Shown here in pieces: positions 49,290 through 58,799 of a stretch of DNA of 64,000 nucleotides. Both the position numbers and the translations under genes were made by a program. The DNA is from Kineococcus rhizosphaerae. Its GTDB lineage: Bacteria; Actinomycetota; Actinomycetes; Actinomycetales; Kineococcaceae. The stretch is taken from assembly GCF_003002055.1 (NCBI RefSeq), contig NZ_PVZF01000008.1:1-64000 (forward strand), written 5' to 3'. The notes under the pieces were generated by a model that was not told where the DNA came from, searched no databases, and saw only the letters and a list, made by a program, of their open reading frames with translations. The first letter of the stretch is position 1. Every line of letters begins with the position of its first letter.

Positions 49290-50569
49290 GCGCCGGCGGC
49301 CTCGCGCTGCGCGCGGCCCGCGTCGGCGCCGGCGACGGCCACCTCGCCCGCGCCGGCCGCCTGCACCGGGTCGGCGCCCGGCGGCTGCGCTGGTCGTGCG
49401 GGCGCGTCGAGGTGTCCTGGGACCTGAGCGCCGTCGCGTCCGCGGTGGTCCTCGACGCGGGGGCCGCCCGGCGCTGGTCCGAGGCCGGGCCCGTCGCCCG
49501 GCCCGCGACGGGCGGTGCGCGCGGACGCACCGCCCCGGCCGTCCTCCTGCTGGACCGGGCGGGATCGGTGTGCGCGTGGGTGCCCCTGGAGGCCTGGTCG
49601 CCGCTGGGGTGGTCGGCGGGCCCGGGGGCCGGCGCGCACGCCCTGCACCTGTCCGGCTGGGACCGGCTGCTGCGCGAGCTGCGGGTGCCGTGGACGACCG
49701 TCCAGGAGCCGCGGTTCGAGGTCCCCGCCGTCCTCACCGCGGACGGCGCGGTGCCCCGGATCGCCCCCGAGCTGCCGGCCCGGGCCGAGGGGGCCGGCCC
49801 CGGCCGCGCGCAGGCGTGGGTCGTCGCCGCCGTCGTCCTCACCGGGACCGGCGGGGTCCTCGCCGGGCGGCTGGGACCGGCGGCCGGGACCGCGGCCACG
49901 GCGGTGCTGGCGCTGTGCGCCGTGGCGCTGGCCGTCCTCGACGTCGTCGCGCTGCGCCGGTGGAGCCGGCGCCGGCCCCCGCGCCCGGTCGTGGTCCGCC
50001 ACGCGGCGCGGGGACCGGGCGGGTCCGTGCTCGACACCGGTGACGACCTGGTCGTGGAGCAGGACGGGGCGTGGACGTGCCTGCCCCGCAGCGGCCCCCT
50101 GCGGGTCGCCTCGGCCTGGCCCGAGCGCGGTGGCGTGCACCTGCTGGACGCGGACGGCTGCGGGCTGATCAGGCTGCGGGCCGAGGACTTCTGGCCCGAC
50201 GGACCCGCCGCCGCGCACCGCTGGTGCGAGCGCGCGGGTCTGCCGCGGGCCGACCGGCGGCCCCGGTCGGCCGCCCCGCCCGGCGGCGCGCCGTGGCACG
50301 ACCCCCGGCACCGCCCCGGCCGGGTGCGGCGCGGGGCGCGCGGGATCGTCACCGCCGTGCTCGCCGCGGTGGTCCTCGGCCTGCTCGGCGCGCCCTGGCT
50401 CCTCGTGGCGCTCGTCGCGGCCCCGCTGCCCGTCGCGGTGGCCGCCCTGCGGGCCCGGCACCGGCGCTCGGGCCCGGTGGTGCAGGAGATTCCCGCGGCC
50501 GCGCGCGCGTCGCTGGCCCCGGCGGGCGCGCCCGCGGGGGACCATCGCAGGGATGTCCACCGCCGCTAG
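49286..50569 (+). CDS. Island membrane protein B, paralogue of A
   Basis: Unrecognised protein of 427 residues with the same plan as its neighbour: soluble domain (to about 165), helix pair (about 175-222), soluble domain with WTCLPRSGPLRVA and EDFWPDGPAAAHRW, and a second helix pair (about 350-395). Shared features with protein A include AVLLxxxxGV before the first helix pair and LPRSG in the second domain. It is GTGA-coupled to A; its end overlaps DUF6350 by 17 nt. Confidence 0.65.
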   Translation: MSAGGLALRAARVGAGDGHLARAGRLHRVGARRLRWSCGRVEVSWDLSAVASAVVLDAGAARRWSEAGPVARPATGGARGRTAPAVLLLDRAGSVCAWVPLEAWSPLGWSAGPGAGAHALHLSGWDRLLRELRVPWTTVQEPRFEVPAVLTADGAVPRIAPELPARAEGAGPGRAQAWVVAAVVLTGTGGVLAGRLGPAAGTAATAVLALCAVALAVLDVVALRRWSRRRPPRPVVVRHAARGPGGSVLDTGDDLVVEQDGAWTCLPRSGPLRVASAWPERGGVHLLDADGCGLIRLRAEDFWPDGPAAAHRWCERAGLPRADRRPRSAAPPGGAPWHDPRHRPGRVRRGARGIVTAVLAAVVLGLLGAPWLLVALVAAPLPVAVAALRARHRRSGPVVQEIPAAARASLAPAGAPAGDHRRDVHRR

Positions 50570-51851
50570 CTCCCCGACCACCGGTCCGCGCCCGTCCCCC
50601 CGGCGACCCCGCAGGTCGCAGGTCGCCGCGGACCTGCTGCCGCTGTTCGCCGCGGCCGTGCGCGCCGTGCTGTTCCTGCTCGTCCCGGTCCTCGTGCTCT
50701 GCGTCGTGGGGTGGATCGCCTCCGTGCGCTCCACGTCGTCGCTCGCGGCGGTCGCCCGGGTCGGTGCCGACGTGTGGCTGCTGGCCCACGGCGCCGACGT
50801 CGCGGTCGTCGGCGGGACGATCGGCGTCGCCCCCCTCGGGCTGACGCTGCTCGCCGGGCTGTCCGCCCGGCGCGCGGTCCGGATGTGGATCGCCGACCAG
50901 GTCGAGTCCGGCCGCGGCGTCCCGTTCGGGCCCGCGCTGGGCGCCTTCACCGCCGCCTACGGCGTGCTGACCCTGTTCGTGGCGCTCGTCGCGCGCAGCG
51001 GGGTCGGGGCGGCCTCCCCGGCGGGTGCGCTGCTCGGCGGCTGCCTCGTCGGGGGCCTGGGCGCGCTCGCGGCGCTGTGGCCCTACCGCGGCCCGGCGCC
51101 CGCCGTCCTGCCCGCCTGGGTGCTGGCGGCCTGGCGCCCCGCGGTGGCCGCCGTCGCGGGGCTCGCCGGGGTCGGGGCGCTCGCCGTGGCGCTCGCCCTG
51201 GTCCACGGCCGCGCCGACGTGGCCGCGCTGCACGAGGCCCTGCGGCCGGGGGTGCTCGGCGGCGTCCTGCTGACCCTGGGTCAGGCCCTGCTGCTGCCGA
51301 CGTTCGCCGTGTGGGCGCTGGCCTGGGTGAGCGGGACGGGGTTCGCCGTCGGCACCGGCACGTCGGTGGCGCCCGGCGGCACGTCCCTCGACGTCCTGCC
51401 CACCGTCCCGGTCCTGGGCGCCCTGCCCGCCCCCGGGGTCACCCCCGCCCTGGCCTGGGCCGCGGTCGCCCTGCCGGTGCTGCTCGGGGCGGGCGCCTGG
51501 GCCCTGGCCGCCCGCCGTGGCCCGGCCGTCGCCGGGCTGCTGCACCGCTGCGCCTCGGCGCTGCTGGCGGGGGCGTGCGCCGGGGTCGGTGTCGCCGTCC
51601 TGAGCTCCCTGGCCTCCGGGCCCCTGGGGCACGGGCGGATGGCCGAGGTCGGTCCCCACGCCCTGCTCACCGGGGTCGTCGTGGGCGGTGAGGTGGCCGC
51701 CGGTGCGGTGCTGGCCGTCCTGCTGGGCCGCGCCTGGCGGGCCTGGCGCGGCACGACGCTCGTCGTCTCCCTGCCCGACGCCGACGGCGGCCGGCGCAGC
51801 CGGGGGACCGGTACCGCCCGCCCCCCGCGCAAGCTCCTCAGCGACGACTGA
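50553..51851 (+). CDS. DUF6350 polytopic membrane protein
   Basis: Membrane protein of 432 residues with about ten helices. It is the gene normally found before purN in actinobacteria. [23 protein letters not shown] and [22 protein letters not shown] are family-like. It has been proposed to act in envelope or division processes; this sequence does not decide that. The ATG lies inside the last island gene. Confidence 0.82.
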   Translation: MSTAASSPTTGPRPSPRRPRRSQVAADLLPLFAAAVRAVLFLLVPVLVLCVVGWIASVRSTSSLAAVARVGADVWLLAHGADVAVVGGTIGVAPLGLTLLAGLSARRAVRMWIADQVESGRGVPFGPALGAFTAAYGVLTLFVALVARSGVGAASPAGALLGGCLVGGLGALAALWPYRGPAPAVLPAWVLAAWRPAVAAVAGLAGVGALAVALALVHGRADVAALHEALRPGVLGGVLLTLGQALLLPTFAVWALAWVSGTGFAVGTGTSVAPGGTSLDVLPTVPVLGALPAPGVTPALAWAAVALPVLLGAGAWALAARRGPAVAGLLHRCASALLAGACAGVGVAVLSSLASGPLGHGRMAEVGPHALLTGVVVGGEVAAGAVLAVLLGRAWRAWRGTTLVVSLPDADGGRRSRGTGTARPPRKLLSDD

Positions 51852-51900
51852 CCCGGCGACCGGTCCCCGGGACGCGTTTCGGCTCGGCAGCGCCGACGGC

Positions 51901-51906
51901 TAGAGT
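51901..51906 (+). promoter_or_regulatory. -10 box of purN
   Basis: TAGAGT lies 8 nt before the GTG of purN, with no ribosome site between, which suggests a short-leader or leaderless mRNA for purNH. Confidence 0.4.
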
Positions 51907-51914
51907 CCGTCCAC

Positions 51915-52505
51915 GTGCCCGCACGAGTGGTCGTCCTCGCCTCCGGATCCGGTTCGACGCTGCAGGCCCTCCTCGACGCCCACGACGACTCCTGGCGGAT
52001 CGTCGCGGTCGGTTCCGACAAGCCGGGGGTGAAGGCCCTCGACCGGGCCGCGAGCGCCGGGGTCGAGACCTTCACCGTCAGCCCCGCCGACTTCGCCGAC
52101 CGCCCGGCCTGGGACGCGGCCCTGGCGGCCGAGGTCGCCGGCCACGAGCCCGACCTCGTCGTCCTCGCCGGGTTCATGCGCATCCTCGGCGCCCCGATGG
52201 TCGAGGCCTTCGGGGGGCGGATGGTCAACACCCACCCCGCGCTGCTGCCCTCGTTCCCGGGGGCCCACGGGGTGCGCGACGCCCTCGCCCACGGCGTGAA
52301 GATCACCGGCTGCACCGTGCACCTCGTCGACGCCGGCGTCGACACGGGCCCCATCCTCGACCAGGCCGCGGTGCGCGTCCTGGACGACGACGACGAGACC
52401 TCGCTGCACGAGCGGATCAAGACCCAGGAGCGCGAGCTGCTCACCCGCGTCGTCGGCCGCCTGGCCGCGACGACCACCCACCCCGAGAGGACGGCACCCC
52501 GCTGA
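51915..52505 (+). CDS. purN: Phosphoribosylglycinamide formyltransferase
   Basis: Third step of purine synthesis: transfers formyl from 10-formyl-THF to GAR. The 196 residues hold the substrate loop [13 protein letters not shown], the active-site [15 protein letters not shown] and the end of the site at [13 protein letters not shown]. Its stop overlaps the purH start (TGATG). Confidence 0.95.
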   Translation: MPARVVVLASGSGSTLQALLDAHDDSWRIVAVGSDKPGVKALDRAASAGVETFTVSPADFADRPAWDAALAAEVAGHEPDLVVLAGFMRILGAPMVEAFGGRMVNTHPALLPSFPGAHGVRDALAHGVKITGCTVHLVDAGVDTGPILDQAAVRVLDDDDETSLHERIKTQERELLTRVVGRLAATTTHPERTAPR

Positions 52506-54076
52506 TGGACCCGCAGGCCACCCAGGTCCCCGTGAAGCGCGCGCTGGTCAGCGTCTACGACAAGACGGGCCTGGAGGAGCTGGCCCGGGGCCTGCACACC
52601 GCCGGGGTCGCGATCGTCTCGACCGGCTCGACCGCGACGCGCATCGCCGCCGCGGGCGTCCCGGTGACCCCCGTCGAGGAGCTGACGGGCTTTCCCGAGT
52701 GCCTCGACGGCCGGGTCAAGACGCTGCACCCGCGCGTGCACGCCGGGATCCTCGCCGACCGCCGGCTGCCCGACCACGTCCGCCAGCTCGCCGAGCTCGA
52801 CGTCGAACCCTTCGACCTCGTCGTCGTGAACCTCTACCCGTTCGCGGCCACCGTCGCCTCGGGCGCCGGTTACGACGAGGTCGTCGAGCAGATCGACATC
52901 GGTGGCCCCTCGATGGTCCGCGCCGCGGCGAAGAACCACCCGAGCGTGGCCGTCGTCGTCGACCCGGCGAAGTACGCCGACGTGCTCACCGCCGTCGCCG
53001 CCGGCGGGTTCGACCTGAGCGCCCGCAAGCAGCTGGCCGCGGCCGCCTTCGCGCACACCGCCGCCTACGACACCGCGGTCGCGAACTGGTTCGCGCAGCA
53101 GACGCTCGACGCCTCCGACGAGGGCTGGCCGGCCGTGACCGGCGTGGCCCTGGAGCGCAGCGCGGTCCTGCGCTACGGCGAGAACCCCCACCAGCAGGCC
53201 GCCGTGTACGCGGACCCGACGGCGGCGCCCGGCATCGCCCAGGCCGTCCAGCTGCACGGCAAGGCCATGTCCTACAACAACTACGTCGACGCCGACGCCG
53301 CCCTGCGCGCCGCGTACGACTTCGACGCCCCCGCCGTCGCCGTCATCAAGCACGCCAACCCCTGCGGCATCGCGACGGGTTCGGACGTCGCCGACGCCCA
53401 CGCCAAGGCCCACGCCTGCGACCCGGTCTCGGCCTACGGCGGCGTCATCGCGGCCAACCGCGTCGTGACCGCGGCCATGGCCGAGCAGGTCGCGCCGGTG
53501 TTCACCGAGGTCGTCATCGCCCCCGGGTTCGAGCCGGAGGCGCTGGAGGTCCTGCAGGCCAAGAAGAACGTCCGTCTCCTGCAGCTGCCCGAGGGCTACT
53601 CCCGCGCCGGGCAGGAGTGGCGCCACGTCTCCGGCGGCGTCCTCGTGCAGACCCTCGACGCGGTCGACGCCGACGGCGACGCGCCCGCGAACTGGACCCT
53701 GGCCGCCGGTGAGCCCGCCTCGCCCGAGGTCCTCGCCGACCTCGAGTTCGCCTGGCGCGCGGTGCGCGCCGTCCGCTCCAACGCCATCCTGCTCGCCAAG
53801 GACGGCGCGTCCGTCGGCGTCGGCATGGGGCAGGTCAACCGCGTCGACTCCTGCAAGCTCGCGGTGGAGCGGGCCGGGGCCGAGCGCGCCACCGGTGCGG
53901 TCGCCGCCTCCGACGCGTTCTTCCCCTTCGCCGACGGCGCGCAGATCCTGCTCGACGCGGGCGTGCGGGCCGTCGTGCAGCCGGGCGGGTCGATCCGCGA
54001 CGCCGAGGTCGTCGAGGCCGCCACGAAGGCCGGCGTGACGATGTACTTCACCGGCGCGCGCCACTTCGCCCACTGA
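52505..54076 (+). CDS. purH: AICAR transformylase / IMP cyclohydrolase
   Basis: Bifunctional enzyme for the last two steps to IMP, 523 residues. The cyclohydrolase domain comes first ([29 protein letters not shown]), and the transformylase domain follows with the folate/AICAR motif KHANPCGIA and the PGGSIRD region near the end. Full length, in one unit with purN. Confidence 0.96.
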   Translation: MDPQATQVPVKRALVSVYDKTGLEELARGLHTAGVAIVSTGSTATRIAAAGVPVTPVEELTGFPECLDGRVKTLHPRVHAGILADRRLPDHVRQLAELDVEPFDLVVVNLYPFAATVASGAGYDEVVEQIDIGGPSMVRAAAKNHPSVAVVVDPAKYADVLTAVAAGGFDLSARKQLAAAAFAHTAAYDTAVANWFAQQTLDASDEGWPAVTGVALERSAVLRYGENPHQQAAVYADPTAAPGIAQAVQLHGKAMSYNNYVDADAALRAAYDFDAPAVAVIKHANPCGIATGSDVADAHAKAHACDPVSAYGGVIAANRVVTAAMAEQVAPVFTEVVIAPGFEPEALEVLQAKKNVRLLQLPEGYSRAGQEWRHVSGGVLVQTLDAVDADGDAPANWTLAAGEPASPEVLADLEFAWRAVRAVRSNAILLAKDGASVGVGMGQVNRVDSCKLAVERAGAERATGAVAASDAFFPFADGAQILLDAGVRAVVQPGGSIRDAEVVEAATKAGVTMYFTGARHFAH

Positions 54077-54086
54077 GGACCAGCGG

Positions 54087-54092
54087 TAGCGT
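54087..54092 (+). promoter_or_regulatory. -10 box of a leaderless DUF3017 mRNA
   Basis: TAGCGT ends 6 nt before the GTG at 54099, in the 22-nt gap after purH. Confidence 0.4.
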
Positions 54093-54098
54093 CGGGAC

Positions 54099-54377
54099 GT
54101 GGCGAGCGAACGCGTCCCGACCCCGGGCAACGCGGTCCTGCTGACCCTGGTCGGCGGGATCGCGCTGGCCCTGGGGCTGACCCTGGTCGCCGGGCCGACC
54201 CCGGGCGGGGTGCTGCTGGGGGCCGACCTGGCGGTCGCCGCGGTCCTGCGGCTGGTGCTGCCGGTGCGGGTCGCCGGGGCGCTGGCGGTGCGCTCGCGCG
54301 GTGTGGACGTCGCGATCCTGCTGGTCCTGGCCGTCTCGTGCCTCGTGCTGGCCGGGCTCGTCCCCACCCCCGTCTGA
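54099..54377 (+). CDS. DUF3017 membrane protein
   Basis: Small protein of 92 residues with three hydrophobic segments (about 12-31, 36-52, 68-88). It is the family usually found after purH in actinobacteria, with GGVLLGADLAVAAVLRLVLP as the typical centre. Function unknown. It ends just before a long hairpin. Confidence 0.85.
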   Translation: MASERVPTPGNAVLLTLVGGIALALGLTLVAGPTPGGVLLGADLAVAAVLRLVLPVRVAGALAVRSRGVDVAILLVLAVSCLVLAGLVPTPV

Positions 54378-54404
54378 CCCTTCCCTCTCCCTTTCCCGTC
54401 CCTT

Positions 54405-54473
54405 CCCCGCCGAAGGCACACCTCGCGCCCCCAGAACCGCGTTCCGGGGACGCGAGGTGTGCCTTCAGCGGGG
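54405..54473. terminator. Long hairpin, copy 2 of a dispersed element
   Basis: A 23-bp stem with one A-C mismatch (54405-54427 with 54451-54473), extended inward by a CCCC/GGGG pairing. The outer 16 nt of the left arm equal those of the hairpin at 34314. It lies between the convergent DUF3017 and MFS genes and is preceded by a C/T-rich run. Confidence 0.8.
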
Positions 54474-54481
54474 CGGCGGGG

Positions 54482-55924
54482 TCAGTCGGTGGGGGAGCCG
54501 GTCGCGAGGTCGCGGTGGGGCAGCAGCACGGCCGCGACCACGCCCAGGACGAACGCGAGGGCGACGGCGAGGAAGACGGGTGTGAAGGCGCGGCCGTAGT
54601 CGCCGGCGCCCAGGGCCTGCGGGGCACCCGGGGCCGCGTGCACCAGACCCGCCGCCAGCAGACCCCCCAGCAGCGCCGTCCCGACCGTCGCGCCGGCCTC
54701 GCGGACGTAGGCGATCGTCCCGGTGGTGCCCGCGACGTGCCGGGGCGGCGCCGCGTCCTGGGCCAGGACGACGAGCAGTGCCATGAACGAGCCCGCGCCG
54801 AGGCCGAACGCGACGAGCACGGCGGCGGTCGCGGGCAGCGCGAGGTGGGGGCCGGCCAGGGCCAGCGTCGTGGCGGCGAGCGCGGCCAGCGCGCAGCCGC
54901 CCACGGGGTAGCGGCGCCAGCGACCGGTGCGGCGCACCAGGCGGCCGCTGGTGTTGACGCCCGTCACCAGACCCGCGGTCACCGGCAGCAGGAGCAGGCC
55001 CGACACGGTGGCGGAGGTGCCGTGCACGCCCTGCACCCAGCTGGGGACGTAGGCGATGACGCCGAACATCCCGAAGCCGACGACCCCGGCCAGGAAGGCC
55101 GCCAGGGACACCCCGCGGGTCCGCAGCACCTCGACGGGCAGCAGCGGGGCGCTGCTGCGCAGCTGGTGGGCGGCGAACCCCGCCACGACGACGAGCGTGC
55201 CCACGACCGCGAGCGCCGACACCGGACCCCACCCCTGCCGGGGCACGACGGCCGCGGTCCACGCCAGGGCGGAGGTGACCAGGACCAGCAGGGCGGTGCC
55301 GGCGACGTCGAACCGACCGCCGCGCACGGGGCGGGGCCCGGCGGGCAGCACGGTGCAGGCCAGCAGCAGCGCGAGCCCACCGGTGGGCAGGTTGATCCAG
55401 AAGACCCACCGCCAGGACCCGGTGTCGGTCAGCCAGCCGCCCAGCAGCGGCCCGACGACGGTCGCGACGGCGAAGACGGCGCCCAGCGGGCCGAGCACCG
55501 CGGCGCGCTCGCGGGCCGGGACGACGGCGGCGACGAGGGCCTGCGGCAGGACCAGCATCCCGGCGCCGCCGACGCCCTGCAGCGCCCGGGCCAGCGCCAG
55601 CGCCTCGACGGTGGGGGCGGCGGCGCAGACGACGGACGCCGCGACGAACACCACGACGCTGGCCCGCAGCAGCCGCACGGCCCCGTAGCGGTCGCCGAGG
55701 GAACCGACGACGGGCATCGCGACCGACATCGCCAGCAGGTAGGCGGTCAGCACCCACGCGGCGCGGTCGACGGCGTCGAAGTCGGCGACGATCGTCGGCA
55801 GCGCCGTCGCGACGATGGTCTGGTCCAGGGCCCCGAGGGCGGTGGTGATGACCAGGCACCCCAGCAGGGGACGCAGCCGCACCGGTGCGGTGGTGCGGTC
55901 CTGGACCGGGTCGGGATCGAGCAC
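54482..55924 (-). CDS. MFS exporter, DHA2 (EmrB/QacA) type
   Basis: Proton-driven drug or metabolite exporter of 480 residues with 13-14 membrane segments. The first helix region TALGALDQTIVATALPTIV, GSLGDRYGAVRLL (motif A), ALQGVGGAGMLVLPQAL (motif B) and FAVATVVGPLLGGWLTD (motif C) are all present. The GTG start has GGAGG 5 nt upstream. No regulator gene is next to it, so its control is not visible. Confidence 0.9.
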   Translation of the reverse strand: MLDPDPVQDRTTAPVRLRPLLGCLVITTALGALDQTIVATALPTIVADFDAVDRAAWVLTAYLLAMSVAMPVVGSLGDRYGAVRLLRASVVVFVAASVVCAAAPTVEALALARALQGVGGAGMLVLPQALVAAVVPARERAAVLGPLGAVFAVATVVGPLLGGWLTDTGSWRWVFWINLPTGGLALLLACTVLPAGPRPVRGGRFDVAGTALLVLVTSALAWTAAVVPRQGWGPVSALAVVGTLVVVAGFAAHQLRSSAPLLPVEVLRTRGVSLAAFLAGVVGFGMFGVIAYVPSWVQGVHGTSATVSGLLLLPVTAGLVTGVNTSGRLVRRTGRWRRYPVGGCALAALAATTLALAGPHLALPATAAVLVAFGLGAGSFMALLVVLAQDAAPPRHVAGTTGTIAYVREAGATVGTALLGGLLAAGLVHAAPGAPQALGAGDYGRAFTPVFLAVALAFVLGVVAAVLLPHRDLATGSPTD

Positions 55925-56208
55925 GCGGGCCTCCGTCGTCCGACGGGGCGTTCGGGCGCACTCGGGTCCGGACGGGCCCGGCGACGGGCCGGAGGACCCG
56001 ACCCCACCGTCGTCCCCATCGTGGCGGACGGGGGTTCGCCGTGGTGGTGGCGCACCCATCCGGGTCCGCGATGCGGGGTATACCGACTGGCTATTTCCCG
56101 GACGTGCGCCGGTGCCCGGAGACTCGGCGGAACAGTCACCCTGACGACGAGGTCCCGGGAGTTCGACGTGCACGAGTTCTGGATGTCCCCACGACCCGGG
56201 GTCCGCCG
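55925..56208 (+). promoter_or_regulatory. Divergent region before the sugar permeases
   Basis: A 284-nt gap. An AT-rich patch (GTATAC near 56079 and CTATTTCCC at 56091-56099) is the only base-composition break. CTATTTCCC also occurs before the binding-protein gene of the same cluster. No gene was found here. Confidence 0.35.
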
Positions 56209-57165
56209 GTGAGCCCCGCCGCGGCGGTCCGCCCCGACGCCCCCGGTTCGGCCCAGCCCCCTGCGGCGAACGGCCCGCACCGCGCCGGCCGGCGCCGGCG
56301 CGCCGCCTCCCGGGTGGCCGCGTGGTGGTGGTCGCTGCCCGCGCTGGCGCTCATCGCGGCCGTGCACTACGCGACGACCATCGCGGGTTCGGCCTACGCC
56401 TTCACCGACTTCAACGGGTTCCGCGACCCGGAGTTCGTCGGCCTGGCGAACTTCCGGGAGATCCTCACCGGGGCGGCGCCGTTGCGGGCGCTGCTCAACA
56501 CGGTGGTCATCGCGGTCGCGTTCCTGGTCCTGACGAACGTGCTGGGCATGGCCTTCGCGGTGGCGCTCAACCGGCAGCTGAAGACCCGGTACGTGCTGCG
56601 GACCGTGTTGTTCGCCCCGGTGGTCCTCAGCCCGCTGGCGGTCTCCTACGTCTGGAAGTTCCTGTTCCAGCAGGCCGGCCCGATCAACCAGGTCCTCGGG
56701 GCGGTGGGGCTGGAGTCGTTGCAGCGCACCTGGCTCGGCGATCCGCGCACGGTCGTGCCGGCCATCGTCACGGTGATGGTCTGGCAGCACATCGGCCTGA
56801 CGATGGTCATCTACCTCGCGGGTCTGGCCGGGGTCCCGCCGGAGAACGAGGAGGCCGCGGCGATGGACGGGGCCGGTTCCTGGTCGAGGTTCCGGCACGT
56901 CGTCCTGCCGGCCCTGCGCCCGACGATCCTGGTGGCCAGCACGATGATCCTCGTGCAGGGGTTGCGCGTGTTCGACCAGGTGCAGGCCCTCACCGGCGGC
57001 GGTCCGTTCGGCGCCTCGGACACCCTGGCCACCAGCGTCTACAAGGAGACGTTCGTCAACGGCCGGTTCGGCTACGGCTCGGCCCTGGCCCTGGTGATGA
57101 CGGCGATCGTGCTGCTGTGCGCCCTCGTGCAGATGCTCCTGCTTCGCGAACGCAAGGAGAAGTGA
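56209..57165 (+). CDS. Sugar ABC transporter permease (MalF-like)
   Basis: Permease of 318 residues with six membrane segments and the contact loop EEAAAMDGAGSWSRF at about 215-230. The first 40 residues are Pro- and Arg-rich and cytoplasmic. It pairs with the next gene 4 nt downstream. No ATPase is encoded nearby, so a shared ATPase is expected. The transported sugar is unknown. Confidence 0.88.
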   Translation: MSPAAAVRPDAPGSAQPPAANGPHRAGRRRRAASRVAAWWWSLPALALIAAVHYATTIAGSAYAFTDFNGFRDPEFVGLANFREILTGAAPLRALLNTVVIAVAFLVLTNVLGMAFAVALNRQLKTRYVLRTVLFAPVVLSPLAVSYVWKFLFQQAGPINQVLGAVGLESLQRTWLGDPRTVVPAIVTVMVWQHIGLTMVIYLAGLAGVPPENEEAAAMDGAGSWSRFRHVVLPALRPTILVASTMILVQGLRVFDQVQALTGGGPFGASDTLATSVYKETFVNGRFGYGSALALVMTAIVLLCALVQMLLLRERKEK

Positions 57166-57169
57166 CCCC

Positions 57170-58006
57170 GTGTTCCGCTACACCCGCCGCACCGCGGTCC
57201 GTGAGGTCCTCGTCGTCCTCGCCGCGCTCGTCGTCTTCTCGCCGTTGCTGATCCTGGTGAACGTCTCGCTGAAGACGAGCCAGGACTCGGTCAGCACGTC
57301 GGCGTTCTCGCTCGCGTCCCCGACGTCGCTGGACGGCTTCCGGCAGGCGCTGGGCGGCGAGGGGCAGAACAGCCTCCTCACCGGGGCGCTGAACAGCGCG
57401 ATCATCACCGGGTGCAGCGTCCTGCTGCTCATCGCCCTCGGGTCGATCACGGCGTTCACGCTGACGCGCATCACGACCGGCTGGAGCCGGGCGGCCTTCG
57501 CCAGCTTCCTGATCGCCATCGTCCTGCCGGCCCAGCTCGGGCAGGTCCCGCTGTACAGCGCCATGCGGCACCTGGACCTGCTGGGGACCCGCACCGGCAT
57601 GGTCCTGGCGTACTCCGGGATGCTCATGCCGCTGGCGGTGTTCCTGTACTCGGGGTTCACCCGCTCGCTGCCGCAGGAGTACGAGGAGGCGGCCCAGATG
57701 GAGGGGGCGAGCCGGTTCCGGATCTTCACCCGGATCGTGTTCCCGCTGCTGGCCCCGGCGACGGGCACGGTCGCGATCCTCGCCGGGCTGATCATCTGGA
57801 ACGACTTCTTCACGTCGCTGGTCTTCCTCAACGGCTCGGACGCGGTGACGCTGCCGGTCGTCGTGTACAGCTTCGTCGGCACGCTCGTCTCGAAGTGGAA
57901 CGTGGTGTTCGCCGCGGTCCTGCTGTCGATGGTCCCCGTCCTGGTCCTCTACCTGCTGGCGCAGAAGAAGTTCATCCAGGGCTTCGCGGGCGGGGTCAAG
58001 GGATGA
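57170..58006 (+). CDS. Sugar ABC transporter permease (MalG-like)
   Basis: Permease of 278 residues with six membrane segments and the contact loop YEEAAQMEGASRFRIF at about 181-196. An AAGGAG site precedes the GTG. It ends KKFIQGFAGGVKG, a usual C-terminus in the family. It is ATGA-coupled to an unknown gene. Confidence 0.88.
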   Translation: MFRYTRRTAVREVLVVLAALVVFSPLLILVNVSLKTSQDSVSTSAFSLASPTSLDGFRQALGGEGQNSLLTGALNSAIITGCSVLLLIALGSITAFTLTRITTGWSRAAFASFLIAIVLPAQLGQVPLYSAMRHLDLLGTRTGMVLAYSGMLMPLAVFLYSGFTRSLPQEYEEAAQMEGASRFRIFTRIVFPLLAPATGTVAILAGLIIWNDFFTSLVFLNGSDAVTLPVVVYSFVGTLVSKWNVVFAAVLLSMVPVLVLYLLAQKKFIQGFAGGVKG

Positions 58007-58734
58007 GCACCGCGGCACGCCTCACCGAGGTCGAGATCACCACTCCCGCGCCGCGGGCGGACGCCGGGCTGCTGGCCGACCTCGGGTTCTGGCCCACCCG
58101 GGACCCGGGCGCCGGGCCGGACGCGTCCGTGCTGCGGACGTGCGCGGACCCCTACGGCTGCCGGGTCGTGCTGCGGCCCGGGCCGCGCGCCGAGGTGACC
58201 CGCCTGACGTGGCGCCCGGCCGACGGCGACCACCTGCAGCGCCTGGTGGAGCGCCTGGAGCAGCGCCGGGGCCCGGACGCGGAGCTGAGTGCCGTGGTGC
58301 TCTCGAGCGGGTGGGCCGGGGACGACTACCGCGTCGTGCACCCCGGTGGGGGCGAGTCGGTGCTGCTGTGGCGCCAGGACCGGGCGTGGGCGGTGGGGTC
58401 GGCGCTGAGCTGCCCGCTGCACCCGGACGGCAGCACCCGGCTGTGCGTCGAGGACCCGCCGTTGATCGTGGGGGTGGACGTCCCGGTCCCGGCCGCGCTC
58501 CTGGAGCTGTGGACGTCGCAGGTGCTGGGGCCGGCACCGCAGAGCCCCGCCCCCGCCGCCCGCGGGTCCCGGGGGCCGGCGCTGCGGGCGGGGGAGGGTC
58601 CGCCCCGGCTGCGGGTGAGCTGCGACCGCTCGCAGGACGGGCGGGAGTGGGCGACGCCGGGCGGGTGGGTCGTGAGCGCCGTGGCGGGGGAGCCGGTGCG
58701 GTCCGGACGCCTAGAATCAGAAGTCTTCTTCTGA
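58003..58734 (+). CDS. Unknown protein coupled to the permease gene
   Basis: Soluble protein of 243 residues that I do not recognise. The beginning, LTEVEITTPAPRADAGLLADLGF, looks like the first unit of a VOC fold, but no metal set is clear. A second part has VHPGGGESVLLWRQ and CPLHPDGSTRLCVEDPP. The ATG overlaps the permease stop, so it is made with the transporter. Its stop codon lies inside the palindrome that probably controls the LysR gene. Confidence 0.65.
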   Translation: MSTAARLTEVEITTPAPRADAGLLADLGFWPTRDPGAGPDASVLRTCADPYGCRVVLRPGPRAEVTRLTWRPADGDHLQRLVERLEQRRGPDAELSAVVLSSGWAGDDYRVVHPGGGESVLLWRQDRAWAVGSALSCPLHPDGSTRLCVEDPPLIVGVDVPVPAALLELWTSQVLGPAPQSPAPAARGSRGPALRAGEGPPRLRVSCDRSQDGREWATPGGWVVSAVAGEPVRSGRLESEVFF

Positions 58735-58735
58735 T
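58712..58735 (+). promoter_or_regulatory. Promoter and operator of the LysR gene
   Basis: TAGAAT (58712-58717) is a good -10 box. ATCAGAAG (58716-58723), 4 nt, and its exact complement (58728-58735) form an inverted repeat at the expected transcript start. The site lies in an AT-rich patch. Confidence 0.55.
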
Positions 58736-58799
58736 ACGGTCCCGGGGCAGACGCGGACCACCGGGGTCCGAGCCGGACGACGACGTCGGGAGCCGCCTC

